Assembly (NCBI GenBank): GCA_024760905.1
Contig: CM045746.1
Span: forward strand, 4,552,001-4,616,000
Origin: Plotosus lineatus
Lineage: Eukaryota; Chordata; Actinopteri; Siluriformes; Plotosidae
DNA length: 64,000 bases
Reading direction: 5' to 3'
Shown here: positions 1-10,265 of the stretch, one piece after another
Position numbering within the stretch: the first letter of the stretch is position 1
Layout: the number at the start of each line of letters is the position of its first letter
Notes under the pieces: model-generated
What the model was told of the DNA's origin: nothing
Database searches by the model: none
What the model saw: the letters and a program-made list of their open reading frames with translations, nothing else
Program-made: the position numbers and the translations under genes

Positions 1-318
1 CTCAGGGGTCGCCACAGCGAATCATCCGATTCGCACATTTGATTTGGCATAGGTTTTTTACATCGGATACCCTTCCTGACGCAACCCTTTTAACAAGGGA
101 CAGAAACACGCTGACGGCTTTGCAGCCTACTCTTTACGAAAGTCAGCAATGGTTCTTTTACATGCCTCTCACCATAGACAGTGAGAGACATGGCCGGCCT
201 TTGATAACCCAGTTAGCTGCACTGGGGGGGGGGGGGGGGACAGTGGCAACCTTGTGGAGACTTGAACCCCCAACCTTAGGATCAGCGATCCTGCGCCCTA
301 ACCACTAGACCACCACCG
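1..318 (-). mobile_element. tRNA-derived SINE of the RTE-tailed family, copy S1
   Basis: Read on the - strand, the element begins with a tRNA-like head at about 318-250 (A box TGGTCTAGTGGTT) and continues through a body that includes the GTGAGAGGCATGTAAAAGAACC block. It ends in a tail matching the 3' end of the RTE LINEs in this window (CGCTGTGGCGACCCCTGA). The window edge cuts the tail. A run of 16 G (224-239) sits where other copies have four to six. The head resembles tRNA-Glu in its D-arm, but acceptor pairing is lost, so this is not a functional tRNA gene. Confidence 0.85.
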
Positions 319-319
319 T

Positions 320-567
320 TTTTATATTTTAATCAAATGTTTAAATAAATAATTTATTTATTAATGGTTTAATAAATAATTTTCTTTTACTTTTATAATA
401 CAAAATTGGTGTACTTTTATCATTTTTAAAGGGTTTATCCAGTCCAAAGACTGGAGCCTTGGAACAAATTAGGCGTTTAACATGTAAGATGCGACCCCTA
501 CTTACGAAATCCCCGCTATATGAAAAGGGCTCTGGAACGATTATTTTCATAAGTTGGGGGTCGACTG
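320..567 (-). mobile_element. Tigger-like MITE fragment (TIR end at 567)
   Basis: The right end (AAGTTGGGGGTCGACTGT followed by A) matches, in reverse complement, the terminal repeat CAGTCGGCCCCCAACTTACG of the element at 60134-60856. The interior also matches, including the block around CAGTCTTTGGACTGG. The outer end is followed by the TA dinucleotide expected of a Tc1/mariner-superfamily target. The left end is missing and abuts SINE S1. Confidence 0.75.
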
Positions 568-1036
568 TACAATTCCAGGATTCCAAATCATAAGGTTACA
601 AGTTTATTTCGCATGTTGAAAGAACATGTAGGTGAAGAATACACTTCTCATGAATTCATAGCGAGTTCTGGGTGGTTTCGGTTTCGTTGTGTTAAATATC
701 TGACTTACGATCAATCTGACTTACGACCTAGATCGGTTCCGACCAACCAGTCAAGACTCGGATAGTGAGTGTATTAACAGGAAAGTAAATACACTCACTA
801 TCCGAGTTACAACCTAGATTTTCAAAAGTGCATGGGAAAGCCAATGAGATCAGCTTTGGGCACTGCGAAGGTTAAATTAGACAAAAATTAGACTGGTTTT
901 TGCAAAAAAATGCTCACACTCACCCTAACTGGTTAATAATTTTAAAATAACAATTAAAATTATTATAAAATTAAAAAATGAGTAAAGAGAGAAAGATGAT
1001 ACAGTAATTTCTTTGATAAATTACTGTGTTGTACAG
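568..1036. other. Gene-free stretch
   Basis: AT-rich sequence without an open reading frame of note. It contains a perfect 20-bp hairpin (756-807) and a short duplicated CTGACTTACGA motif near 700-730 that resembles Tigger-type terminal sequence. Nothing else is recognised. Confidence 0.5.
756..807. repeat. Perfect 20-bp inverted repeat (hairpin)
   Basis: ACTCGGATAGTGAGTGTATT at 756-775 is exactly reverse-complemented at 788-807, with a 12-nt spacer. It probably belongs to a decayed foldback or transposon end. A transcript could fold into a short hairpin, but no processing signature can be read from sequence. Confidence 0.85.
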
Positions 1037-1115
1037 CAGTGGTCACCAATATTTTTTGCACCAGGGACTGGTTTTATGTATGAAAATGTTTCCGTGGACC
1101 AGTTAGAGTCTACTC
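1037..1115 (+). mobile_element. Possible hAT-type repeat end
   Basis: CAGTGGTCACCAAT followed by a CACCAGGGACTGGTTT stretch resembles the ends of abundant hAT non-autonomous repeats. The opposite terminus and the target duplication were not found, so this may only be a fragment. Confidence 0.35.
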
Positions 1116-1281
1116 CGTAGTCTTGTTGATATGTACACATTTCTTTCTCATTCATGCACAAGTTATCAATAAATTTATTCATGTATGTACGTACATATGT
1201 ATTTTTATGTGCATATCTATTGATAATGTTTACACTTGCATATTATTTTTCTATCGATTACAGTTCACTATATGTTCTAGA

Positions 1282-1285
<4 letters not shown>

Positions 1286-1332
<47 letters not shown>
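1286..1332. repeat. (TA)n microsatellite
   Basis: About 22 TA units directly precede a CACACA stretch and the left end of the Tigger-like element. The right side of that element (5131 onward) is a (TG)n stretch. Confidence 0.95.
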
Positions 1333-1336
<4 letters not shown>

Positions 1337-1588
1337 GTCAGCCCTTTTCTTACGAAATTAATCAGAGCCTTTTTCGGAATCTGGATTTTTCGTAAATAGA
1401 GGCACATTTTACATGTAAAACGTGATTCGTACCAAGGCTCCCAATACTACCCCATAAACCCTTTTAAAAATTATAAAAGTACACCAATTTTGTATGAAAT
1501 ATATATGAAATATGTGTTAAAAATAAAGATTATGATTAAACCAATTAAACATTTCATTAACATGAACATGTTTTAATTAACATTAACA

Positions 1589-4500
1589 AATGCAGCCATG
1601 AGGTGGGGGGGGGGCACTAACCAGTGTCTCTCTCCCCCTCATGCCGGTCCCAAGCCCGGAGAAATGCAGAGGGTTGTGTCAGGAAGGGCATCCGATGTAA
1701 AACCAATGCCAAACTTTTATGATGCAAATCAGAAGTATTACCCCCATACCGGATCGGTCGAGGCCCGGGTTAACAACGACCGCCATCAGTGCCGTCAATC
1801 GACAGGGTGCTGATGGAAATTGGACTACTGTTGGTCGAAGACCTTGAAGAAGGAGAGGTGGGAGGCGTGTCCGTAAGCAGAGAGAGAAAAGGAAAGGCAT
1901 GAGTGTAGGACTAAGAGTGGGGACTTTGAATGTTGGAACTATGCAAAGAAAAGGTAGAGAGCTGGCTGACATGATGCAGAAGAGGAAGGTGGACATACTG
2001 TGTGTTCAGGAGACCAGGTGGAAAGGTAGCAAAGCTAAAAGCTTAGGAGCAGGGTTTAAGCAATTTTATCATGGTGTGGATGAGAAGAGAAATGGAGTCG
2101 GAGTCATCTTGAAGGAGGGGTTTGTCAGGAATGTTCTAAAAGTGAAAAGAGTGTCAGACAGAGTGATGAGTCTCAAGTTGAGTCTCAAGTCAGAAATTGA
2201 AGGTGTAATGCTCAATGTTGTTAGTGCTTATGCCCCACAAGCAGGATGTGAGCTAGAAGAGAATGAGAGATTCTGGAGTGACTTGGATGAAGTGATGCAG
2301 AGTACCCCCAGAGGTGAAAGAGTGGTCATTGGTGCAGACTTCAATGGACATGTTGGTGCAGGCAACAGAGGGGACGAGGAAGTGATGGGCAGGTTTGGTA
2401 TCCAGGACAGGAACGCAGAAGGACAGATGTTGATAGATTTTGCAAAAAGGATGGAAATGGCTGTGGTGAATACTTTCTTCCAGAAGAAACAGGCGCATAG
2501 GGTGACTTATAAAAGTGGAGGTAGGAGCACACAGGTAGACTACATCTTGTGTAGGTGATGTAATTTGAAGGATTGTCGTGTTGTCTTCAAAGAGGAGTTG
2601 AAACAGGCTTTGGGTGGCCAGGAAGTGCTTCCAAATGACTGGACAACCACAGCAAATGTGATCAGGGACACAGGTAGGAGAGTACTTGGTGTGTCCTCTG
2701 GAAGGAAAGTAGATAAGGAGACTTGGTGGTGGAATGAGGAAGTGCAGGAGTGTGTACAAAGGAAGAGGTTAGCCAAGAAGAAGTGGGACATTGAGAGGAC
2801 CGAAGAGAGTAAACAGGAGTACACGGAGACACAGCGTAAGGCGAAAGTAGCAGTGGTTAAGGCCAAACAGAGGACGTATGATGACTTGTATGATAGGTTG
2901 GACAGTAAAGAGGGAGAAAATGATTTATACAGGTTGGCACAGCAGAGAAATAGAGATGGGAAGGACGTGCAGCAAGTTAGATTGATAAAGGACAGAGAGG
3001 GAAATGTATTGACTGATGACAGAAGTGTGCTGGGAAGATGGAAAGAGTACTTTGAAGAGCTGATGAATGAGGAAAATGAGAGAGAAAAAAGAGTAGAAGA
3101 GGTGACCATTGAGGAGCAGGATGTAGCAAAGATCAGTAAGGGTGAAGTGAGAAGGGCATTGAAGAGGATGAAGAATGGAAAGGCAGTTGGTCCTGATGAC
3201 ATACCTGTGGAGGTATGGAAGTGTCTAGGAGAGGTAGCAGTAGATTTTCTGACAGGAACATTCAACAAGGTCCTAGAGAGTGAGCAGATGCCGGAGGAGA
3301 GGAGGAGAAGTGTGCTGGTGCCCATTTTTAAGAACGAGGGAGATGTGCAGAGTTGCGGCAACTACAGAGGGATAAAGTTGATGAGCCGTACGATGAAGTT
3401 ATGGGAAAGAATAGTGGAAGCTAGACTAAGGGCAGAGGTCAGCATTTGTGAACAACAGTTTGGTTTCATGCCAAGAAAGAGCACCACAGATGCAATGTTT
3501 GCTTTGAGGATGTTAATAGAGAAGTACAGAGAAGGTCAGAGGGAGCTACATTGTGCCTTTGTGGATCTGGAAAAAGCATATGGCAGGGTGCCAAGAGAAG
3601 AACTGTGGTATTGCATGAGGAAGTCTGGAGTGGCAGAGAAGTATGTTAGAGTGATGCAGGACATGTATGAGAGATGTAAGACAGTGGTGAGGTGTGCTGT
3701 CGGTGTGAAAGAAGAGTTCAAGGTGGAGGTGGGTCTGCATCAAGGGTCAGCTCTGAGCCCCTTCTTGTTTGCTATGGTGATGGACAGGCTGACAGGCGAG
3801 GTTAGACAAGAATCTCCATGGACTATGATGTTTGCAGATGACATTGTGATCTGCAGTGAGAGCAGAGAACAAGTGCAGGAAAATCTAGAGAGGTGGAGGT
3901 ATGCCCTGGAAAGGGGAGGAATGAAGGTTAGCCTCAGAAAATCAGAATACATGTGTGTGAATGAGAAGGACCCAGGAGGAATGGTGATGTTACAGGGAGC
4001 AGAGATAACGAAGGTGGAGGATTTTAAGTACTTAGGCTCAGCAATCCAGAGCAATGGAGAGTGTGGAAAAGAGGTGAAGAAGCGTGTGCAGGCAGGCTGG
4101 AATGGTTGGAGAAAAGTGTCCGGTGTGATGTGCGATAGGAGAGTGTCAGCAAGAATGAAGGGAAAAGTGTACAAGACGGTGGTGAGGCCAGCGATGTTGT
4201 ATGGCTTAGAAACAGTGACGCTGAGGAAAAGGCAGGAGGCAAAGCTGGAGGTAGCGGAGATGAAAATGTTGAGGTTCTCTTTGGGAGTAACGAGGATGGA
4301 TAGGATCAGGAATGAGTACATCAGAGGGACAGCACATGTAAGAGGTTTTGGAGACAAAGTCAGAAAGGCTAGATTGAGATGGTTTGGACATGTACAGTGG
4401 AGGGATAGTGAGTATATTGGTAGTAGGATGCTGAGATTGGAACTACCAGGCAGAAGGCCGAGAGGAAGACCAAAGAGAAGATTTTTGGATGTGGTGAAGG

Positions 4501-4618
4501 AGGACATGAAGGTAGTTGGAGTACGAGTCAAAGATACAGAGGATAGGGTGAGATGGAGGTGGATGGTTTGCTGTGGCGACCCCTGAAGGGAAAAGCCGAA
4601 AGCAAAAGAAGAAGAAGA
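1589..4618 (+). mobile_element. RTE/BovB-like LINE, copy 1, near full length
   Basis: Starts with the shared 5' leader (TGCAGCCATGAGGTGGGGGG) and ends with GGCGACCCCTGAAGGGAAAAGCC plus a (GAA)n tail, the short microsatellite tail typical of RTE-like LINEs. Compared with copy 3 it lacks a few hundred bases between the endonuclease and the RT linker. No clear target-site duplication is visible, unlike copies 2 and 3. Confidence 0.88.
1899..4586 (+). pseudogene. LINE endonuclease-reverse transcriptase, broken (copy 1)
   Basis: The product would nick target DNA and reverse-transcribe the LINE RNA. The N-terminal half (1899-2558) is an APE-type endonuclease with QETRWKG, GADFNGHVG and VDYILC motifs. 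This domain is the source of the so-called craniofacial development protein 2-like annotations. It ends at a TGA that replaces a CGA seen in copy 3, followed by a deletion that removes the end of the endonuclease. The second half (2565-4586, about 670 residues) retains the RT fingers motif KAVGPDDIP, the [10 protein letters not shown] box and a FADD catalytic box. In box A the usual AYDRVP is AYGRVP. A C-terminal basic GRPKRR region follows. The element is inactive as it stands. Placement in the RTE/BovB group is from motif resemblance and remains provisional. Confidence 0.88.
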
Positions 4619-5139
4619 GGGATCGGAATTCCAGATGAGCTCAAATGCGCCCACATTTATTCAACATTTACTGAATTAAACAACTTAAAAAACTAAAGCA
4701 TTATTCCTTCTCTCTCTTGTCTCGCTCTCTCTTTCTCTCTCTCGCTGCGGGCCACGCCCACAAGACGTGAATTCAAAGCGCATTCCTTGTTTGACAACCT
4801 CAACTTTAATTTGATTCCTTGAGGGATTGGAATTCAAGATGAGCTCAAATGCACCCACATTTATTAAACATTTACTGAATTAAAACAACTTTAAAAACTA
4901 AAGAGTGAACCTTCCTTCTGTCTCTATCTGGGAGGCCAGCGGGGCAGGCTGTTGAGAGACAGCCAATGAGAGAGCAACTCGCGCATTGTGTGAAATTTTG
5001 ATTGGCGCGTTTGAATTTCTTTTCGTAAGAGGGGGTGGTTATTTTGTATTTCCGGGATGGAAACTCAGGAAAATGTTTTTCGTAACCTGGGGATTTCGGA
5101 CACAGGGGTCTTCGTAAGTTGGGGGCTGAATGTGTGTGT

Positions 5140-5480
5140 GTATATTCAAATTCAGCCAATGGCTGTCCTCCTTTCTCCTGATTGGTTGAGCTGATGTCCC
5201 ACCCCTTTTTCCTCATTTGTGCACAAGTTGTTAATGAGCCTCTTTTTTTGTGTGTGTTTTAATTACCAGTTCGGCTGTACGATACCACTCAAATGCTATG
5301 CATCTTCTCTGGCTAAGCGATAGAAAATGCTGGATGTCTCTTCTGAAGAAATAAGACCTTCTCCTGAGAAACGACGGTTTTCTCGGAACTGTTGTGATAA
5401 AATCTTTTTCAATTATTATTCCAGTACAGTACCCAAGTTCATCTTTATGCGTGAGATTTTATGTTCTGTAGCATGTTTAA
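5140..5480 (+). repeat. Fragment of the CAGTAGGCCC-type repeat family
   Basis: The stretch ATTCAAATTCAGCCAATGGC... and the downstream block GGATGTCTCTTCTGAAGAAA recur at 18315-18500 and 19520-19590. It is therefore an interspersed repeat and not a host gene, although it is open in short frames. Confidence 0.75.
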
Positions 5481-5539
5481 CAAACGATTCCAAAAGGATA
5501 AACTTTATTACAGTACTCTTCATGTCCTTTTACATTGAA

Positions 5540-5790
5540 CTTGGAGTGACGTCTCCAAGATGGCGCTGCCCAGAGGGCGACGTCGCGGAGTTCTCAGAGT
5601 CGATTTGTTTCTTTGTTTGTTTATGTTTTGCACTATGCTTGTCTTCGACCGGTCGACTATATTACAGCTATAAGATCGGAGTACAACAGTTGTTTTTGGG
5701 TCAAGAGGTAAATTTCCCTCGTTTTTGATCAGCTCATTTGTGCAGCGCACAACCCTTTCAACCAAGAAGATGGCGAAAAGGGAAAAAAAA
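5540..5790 (+). promoter_or_regulatory. CpG-rich segment with YY1-like CAAGATGGCG
   Basis: CCAAGATGGCGCTGCCC near 5556, followed by several CG dinucleotides, contrasts with the AT-rich surroundings. A second AAGATGGCG lies near 5766. YY1-type CAAGATGGCG elements are known from LINE-1 promoters and from TATA-less gene promoters. Whether this is a LINE 5' end or a host promoter cannot be told here. Confidence 0.3.
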
Positions 5791-5989
5791 TCATGGAGTA
5801 GGCTACAATCTAAAATCACTGAAAAATTTGCATTGAAGATTTGCATGAAGCCAAGCAGAGCTGGCAACCAGCTGATTGTCAAAACTTGGAACGTGCTTCC
5901 TGTCACATTCCAATCACTGCAGCATGTGAGTCTATGCATATGTATATGCCCTGCAATATACAATAGCTAAGTCTATTTGATGGCCAGGT

Positions 5990-7797
5990 AAAATAAAAAG
6001 CCCTAGTGCTTCATTTCAAGGCGTTAGCTTGAGATGTGGTGAAGATTTCTGTTCTCCCTTCAGGTTGGAGTGTGGTGCGTTTCTGAGCATCATCGGGCTT
6101 TATTCCGACTCCCCAATCCCTCTGATCAAGTCCGTGCTGGATGAAAGCATGCACTTGAGCACATGTTTAAGACGCGCTGATCTCTGAACCCCGTTTTGTA
6201 TTTGATCATTTATTATAAGGCGGCACGTGCTGCGCGCTCTCTACTCCGTCCGCGCTCACGTGATCATCGGTCTGAGGAGGATGATCAGACTCAATCGAAG
6301 TCTCAAGCAAACGACAATCAGCGGTCAGTGATCAGTGACTCAGAAGGTGAAAAACTCAAGGTGTGCCATAGATGGACTTCGATCAGGTCTGCATGATCAT
6401 TCTCCTCATGCTGATGATCACGTGTGCGCGGATGGAGTAGAGAGCGCGCCGCACCCACAGCCAAAGTGAGGGGCAAAACACCCAACAAGCGCTCGGTCTG
6501 ATGCTGCTGATGGTGTGTGGTGTGTAGAGCAGCTCTCTTCACTGCTTTTGACCATACGGAAGAGGAGGGAACGCTTGCGGAAAAGTTAAGGAACACTTGT
6601 GGTATAAAAGGAAAGATCACGGAACCAAAGGGAACACTCTCCGAAAATTTTTCCGTTCACATTCGCAGAAAATTTTGGCCTGACGGAAGATGAGGAATAC
6701 CTTCGGAATCGTACGGAAGGACACGGAAGACGGTCTGACTGAGGCACGTTGGAGGATGACTACGGTTTTGCTTTCGCGAGTCTGCCACGCTCCAGTGAAA
6801 TGGGGGTATTAATCATTGTAATGACTTTATGTTCTGTGTTTTTGTTCAACTAAAGTTGGTTTGCCTACCTGTGAGATTTTTTATTATTCTGTACCGGTGT
6901 AAGTGGCGTTTGGGCCTCGATTTTTGAATCAGTTTAATTATTGTTAAAGTTGTAAATAATTTACATGAGACAACAATGTTTCACTAGGGCGCTCTGCCAA
7001 TGGTTCATTCTTGAACATCATAATGAGAAACACCACTCCAGAGAGAGAAAGCGAGAGAACATGGATGCTAACCGCTAACAAGAGCACGAAGAGAAAAAAA
7101 AGGAGGAAGTGAAGCAAGTGAAATACAGGAAACACATAAATCTGAATACGTGGATATGTGGTGTGAATCCAGAAAAAATCGTTTACACGCAAGTTATTTT
7201 GTCATTAAAATCATTAATTTTTACATTTTATGCATTATAACTTCATCTCCACTGAATTAATCCTTTAAAAGTTTTATCATAGTCTGATATATAATTGTGT
7301 ATACCTGATAAACAGATGTGAGACATAACTCCTCCACCTTTATCCATCAGTTAGCAATACAGCATTTTGTGTGCGTATGCGTGCGTGTGTGTGTTTACGT
7401 CATGAATATGCGCATACGCTGTATGTTACACACCGAGTTTCAGCCGCCATCTTGTGGTGCGGTTGTTAAAAACCACCAACAGATTCACGTTGAGAGCGCT
7501 GTGATGGAGGTCCTTCAAAAACGGTTTCACAAAAAATTAAAACGAAACACACAAAGCAGGAACCACGAAAAGTCATATAAGGTTTAGAATTTTTCAACGC
7601 CTGCAATTTTGTTGAAAAGAACGAGGAGACATGAGGATTTATTTTATTTCATTGTATAATCATGCCGTTATGACCCACACTGGTATACCAGCTGGAGCTG
7701 GTAATGCACCGATTCGTTGTTTGTAAAGCTTCCAGAAGAAGAAGCTGAAGAAGAAGAAGAAAACACGGATGGATGAAGGATTGTTGTATGGTTTATC
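5990..7797. other. Mostly gene-free, with one foldback
   Basis: No convincing coding region is seen. It contains the CpG-rich foldback at 6232-6449 and a GT-rich stretch near 7365-7395. A GAAGAAGAAG-rich segment (7735-7762) leads into the candidate first exon at 7798. Confidence 0.5.
6232..6449. repeat. Imperfect 75-bp inverted repeat with CpG-rich arms
   Basis: The left arm 6232-6302 (GCGCGCTCTCTACTCCGTCC...) and right arm 6375-6449 are reverse complements at roughly 85% by eye, separated by 72 nt. Both arms carry TCACGTGATCA-like cores with an E-box (CACGTG). It may be a foldback transposon or a local inverted duplication. Confidence 0.8.
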
Positions 7798-7854
7798 ATG
7801 GAATCAGAGTCCAAACTAAATTCCACACAGACTACTGCTGTTACTGTCTCAGAG
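7798..7854 (+). CDS. Candidate first coding exon of zinc-finger gene 1
   Basis: ATG at 7798 opens 19 codons (MESESKLNSTQTTAVTVSE) rich in Ser, Thr and Glu, then GAG|GTAAAG, a good splice donor in phase 0. The finger exon at 13948 begins in phase 0 directly after a polypyrimidine-AG, so the two are compatible. Short acidic or Ser/Thr-rich first exons before one large finger exon are common in fish C2H2 genes. The link is inferred from phase and order only. No transcript evidence is available, and the intron would be about 6 kb. Confidence 0.45.
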
Positions 7855-8068
7855 GTAAAGTTTCGTCCTGATTTTAAAATCTCTGAGAACTGAATTATAT
7901 TCAACAAACAGAAGAGTTTAGACCCGGCTTTACACTTCATTTTAATGTCATTATGTTAGGATTTGACTGGTGTAATATAACGGTTTTCATGTTAACTGGT
8001 GGTGTTTGTTTACAGATGTTTGGGGTTTTTTCTTTGCTATTTACCGTATTTATCTTTCACTGCCGCAG

Positions 8069-8122
8069 ATTCCTCAATCCAATAAATTTAGTTCCAAGTC
8101 AAATCTGACGCTTCAATCAAAA
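8069..8122 (+). CDS. Possible small second exon of zinc-finger gene 1
   Basis: A CACTGCCGCAG acceptor precedes 18 open codons (IPQSNKFSSKSNLTLQSK) and a GTGAAAGT donor. The exon is phase 0 on both sides, so it could be included or skipped without changing frame. The evidence is only splice-site resemblance, and the exon immediately precedes a (CATC)n-MITE junction. Confidence 0.25.
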
Positions 8123-8162
8123 GTGAAAGTGTGCCGTGTTGAACATCCATCCATCCATCCAT

Positions 8163-8409
8163 CCGGATTCCAAAAAAGTTGGCTCATTAGTCTTATTGCT
8201 ACCTGTGGCAACTTTTTTGAAGTTTGTTGACACCATGAAATTTATAATCAACATATTTTTCCCTTAAAAGTATACATTTTCTCAGTTTTAACTATTGACA
8301 CGGTCATCTATGTTTTATTTCAAATAAAATATTGAAATTTGCACTTCCACATCATTGCATTCAGTTTTATTCACAATTTGTATAGTGTGCCAACATTTTT
8401 GGAATCCGG
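8163..8409. mobile_element. Short MITE with CCGGATTCCAAAAAAGTTGG ends
   Basis: The left end CCGGATTCCAAAAAAGTTGG and right end CCAACATTTTTGGAATCCGG form near-perfect 20-bp terminal inverted repeats around about 207 bp. The ends resemble a DNA transposon family that is abundant in fish. No coding sequence remains. The left end abuts a (CATC)n tract. Confidence 0.8.
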
Positions 8410-8486
8410 TTTGTATCTATCTGTCCACCTAATCATTAAAAGGCATTGCAACGGTCATTCCGATGTTGATTATTTCATGTAAAATA

Positions 8487-8960
8487 CAGTGGTACTTCGG
8501 TACTCGAACGCTTTACAGGTTGAGCAAATCGCAATTCGACCTAAAAATCCATGATTTTTTTTGTCCCTGAAGTCCACCAAAATCCAGAAATCGAACGCTA
8601 AAAAAAAGCACGAGAAAAAACAAGACCAATTGGGAGGGGAAATGCCTGCTTTCCGGAAGTTGTTACTATGTATCATCCTGATAAAGCTAGCGCTGTTCTG
8701 GGGAAGTCCGGAAGTTGTTGATACTATGTATCACTCTGATAAAGCTAAGCTAAAGCGCTACAGCTAAGCTAAAGCACTAGCAGCACTGTGAACACCTTTA
8801 ACGATGCGGTCATAAGCCACTTCTGTAAGGTTTTGAAAAGTAGGCAGAAACAAGCCACGTTAGAAATGTTCTTCAAGAAAAGGAAGGAACATCCTGAAGA
8901 AGAATCATCCATGCAAAGTGGTAGCAAGAGAAAAAACATCTTGAGCTGATTTACCTGATG
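8487..8960 (+). mobile_element. Tigger-like element, left end with transposase remnant
   Basis: CAGTGGTACTTCGGTACTCG after a TA dinucleotide matches the termini of the element at 60950-61777, and the interiors share the CATCCTGATAAAGCTA block. The right terminus was not found, so the 3' limit is approximate. Confidence 0.65.
8788..8949 (+). pseudogene. Tigger/pogo-like transposase C-terminal remnant
   Basis: About 53 codons remain open, including SHFCKVLKSRQKQATLEMFF. This resembles the conserved tail (FxxxxKRRQKQxTLDxFF) that follows the DDE domain of Tigger/pogo-type transposases. Nothing upstream of it, and no catalytic DDD triad, survives here. The same remnant in shorter form is at about 61226-61312. 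It is non-functional, but it gives the superfamily of the surrounding CAGTGG-ended elements. Confidence 0.6.
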
Positions 8961-9117
8961 CTGTTATGGAAGGGAATCCTCCTCTTCGCTCCCTCTCCAA
9001 CATTTACGTATGTCAACTGCTCACCATCACAAAGGTTAAAATTCTTATCTTTATTGTTCTTATGCTTTAACTGAACTGTCGTTTTTATTTTAGTTTGTTA
9101 TGGTCTCTTTTGTGAGC

Positions 9118-9325
9118 GAATGCCTCTCACCATAGACAGTGAGAAACATGGCCCGCCTTTGATAACAAAGTCGTCAGCGTGTTTCTGTCCCTTGCTAAAA
9201 GGGTTGTGACAGGAAGGGCATACGATGTAAAAACCTCTGCCAAGTCAAACGTGCGAATCAGATGATTCACTGTGGTGACTCCCGAGTAAAAGGGAAAAAG
9301 CCAAAGGAAGACAGACCGACAGGTA
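9118..9325 (+). mobile_element. SINE copy S2 with inverted 5' part (twin-priming-like)
   Basis: The segment 9118-9165 is the SINE body in - orientation, and 9166-9325 is the rest of the body and the tail in + orientation. The same 12-bp direct repeat TCTTTTGTGAGC flanks the whole at 9106-9117 and 9326-9337. One insertion event with an internal inversion fits this best. The tRNA head is absent. Confidence 0.8.
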
Positions 9326-9439
9326 TCTTTTGTGAGCATAGAAGGGCTAGAAGATTCTGTGATGCCAGGAACATTCAGCCGGACCCAAAAATGCAGGACA
9401 CAGAGTGGAGATGAAAAAACGAGTGCAAATTATTGTTCA

Positions 9440-9747
9440 CAGGGAAGGCACTAGAGTACGGGGAAATCATAGTCACTGTTAGAGATGTGGAGAAACACGG
9501 AAATCAAACTAAAGCGGGGAATGGTGGAGCATGGAGCTGAGAGCCAGAGAGATCACAGGGAAGAGGGACAATCTTCTAGCACCGAGATGCCTAGGTTAGC
9601 CTATGTACAGAGCGTACAGATTGACCAATCAACTGCCTGAAGACTCAAAGCACTTGATTAAATGAGCCAAGTCAGGTGTGCTGCTGCTTGGTTGAAACAA
9701 AAACCTGCAGCCACATGGCCCTTTGTAGCATGAGTTTGACACCCCTG
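9440..9747 (-). mobile_element. hAT-type non-autonomous repeat end
   Basis: The right end ...GTTTGACACCCCTG is, in reverse, CAGGGGTGTCAAAC, a hAT-like terminus common in fish repeats. Part of the interior (GGCACTAGAGTACGGGGAAA... to CTAGCACCGAGATG) recurs at about 61309-61455. No coding sequence is seen. Confidence 0.55.
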
Positions 9748-9930
9748 GTTTATGGAGAACATTATCCAGGGATAACCGCGAGAACTCGCGCCCAAGCTGT
9801 ATGCTACATGAGGACTGCTGGCTAGAGCTAGCTCACGCTGCTAATAGAAATCTTATCTCCAAAGCCTTTAGTTTTTTTAAGGAGGTTCTGTATTTATTAT
9901 TCAAGATTTTATTTCTTTCTGATTTAAAGA

Positions 9931-10265
9931 GGCAGTGGTGGTCTAGTGGTATAGGGCACTGGATCGCTGATCCTAAGGTTGGGGGTTCGAGTCCCACGCT
10001 CCACAAGGTTGTCACTGTCCCCCCAGTGCAGCTAACTGGGTTATCAAAGGCGGGCCATGTCTCTCACTGTCTATGGTGAGAGGCATGTAAAAGAACCATT
10101 GCTGACGTTCATTCGTAAAGAGTAGGCTGCAAAGCAGTCAGCGTGTTTCTGTCCCTTGCTAAAGGGTTGTGTCAGGAAGGGCATCTGACGTAAAACCTAT
10201 GCCAAATCAAACATGCAAATCATTCGCTGTGGCGACCATTGATAAAGGGAAAAAGCCAAAAGTAA
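9931..10265 (+). mobile_element. SINE copy S3, complete with tRNA-like head
   Basis: The head (GGCAGTGGTGGTCTAGTGGT) has an A box and a good B box (GGTTCGAGTCC, 9984-9994), which form an internal RNA polymerase III promoter. The body runs through GGGTTGTGTCAGGAAGGGCA. The tail CGCTGTGGCGACC...GGGAAAAAGCC matches the RTE LINE 3' end. This is the best-preserved + strand copy together with S6. Confidence 0.88.

Larger units (their letters stand above)
1335..5132. mobile_element. Tigger-like TIR element interrupted by RTE LINE copy 1
   Basis: The left end (CAGTCAGCCC... with CTTACGAAATTAATC) and right end (TTCGTAAGTTGGGGGCTGAATG) are inverted repeats of the type also seen at 60134-60856. The interior flanks (about 1390-1588 and 4619-5110) match that element block for block. 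The RTE LINE at 1589-4618 interrupts it. An internal segment starting GATCGGAATTCCAGATGAGC is present twice, at 4621 and 4826. No transposase remains in this copy. Confidence 0.75.

Noticed and set aside
1123..1399. Frames across the (TA)n stretch
   Set aside because: Tyr-Ile repeats from the microsatellite, with no gene evidence.
2540..3361. Long open frames antisense to the RTE LINEs (also 3740-4654, 42663-43673, 50786-51697, 52049-52942)
   Set aside because: They mirror the purine-rich coding strand of the LINE, recur in all copies, and show Ser/Leu/Pro-rich composition with no domain.
9931..10005. tRNA gene candidates (A and B boxes at 9931, 46091 and elsewhere)
   Set aside because: Each belongs to a SINE copy with the same body and tail. 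Acceptor stems do not pair, and no terminator follows the head.
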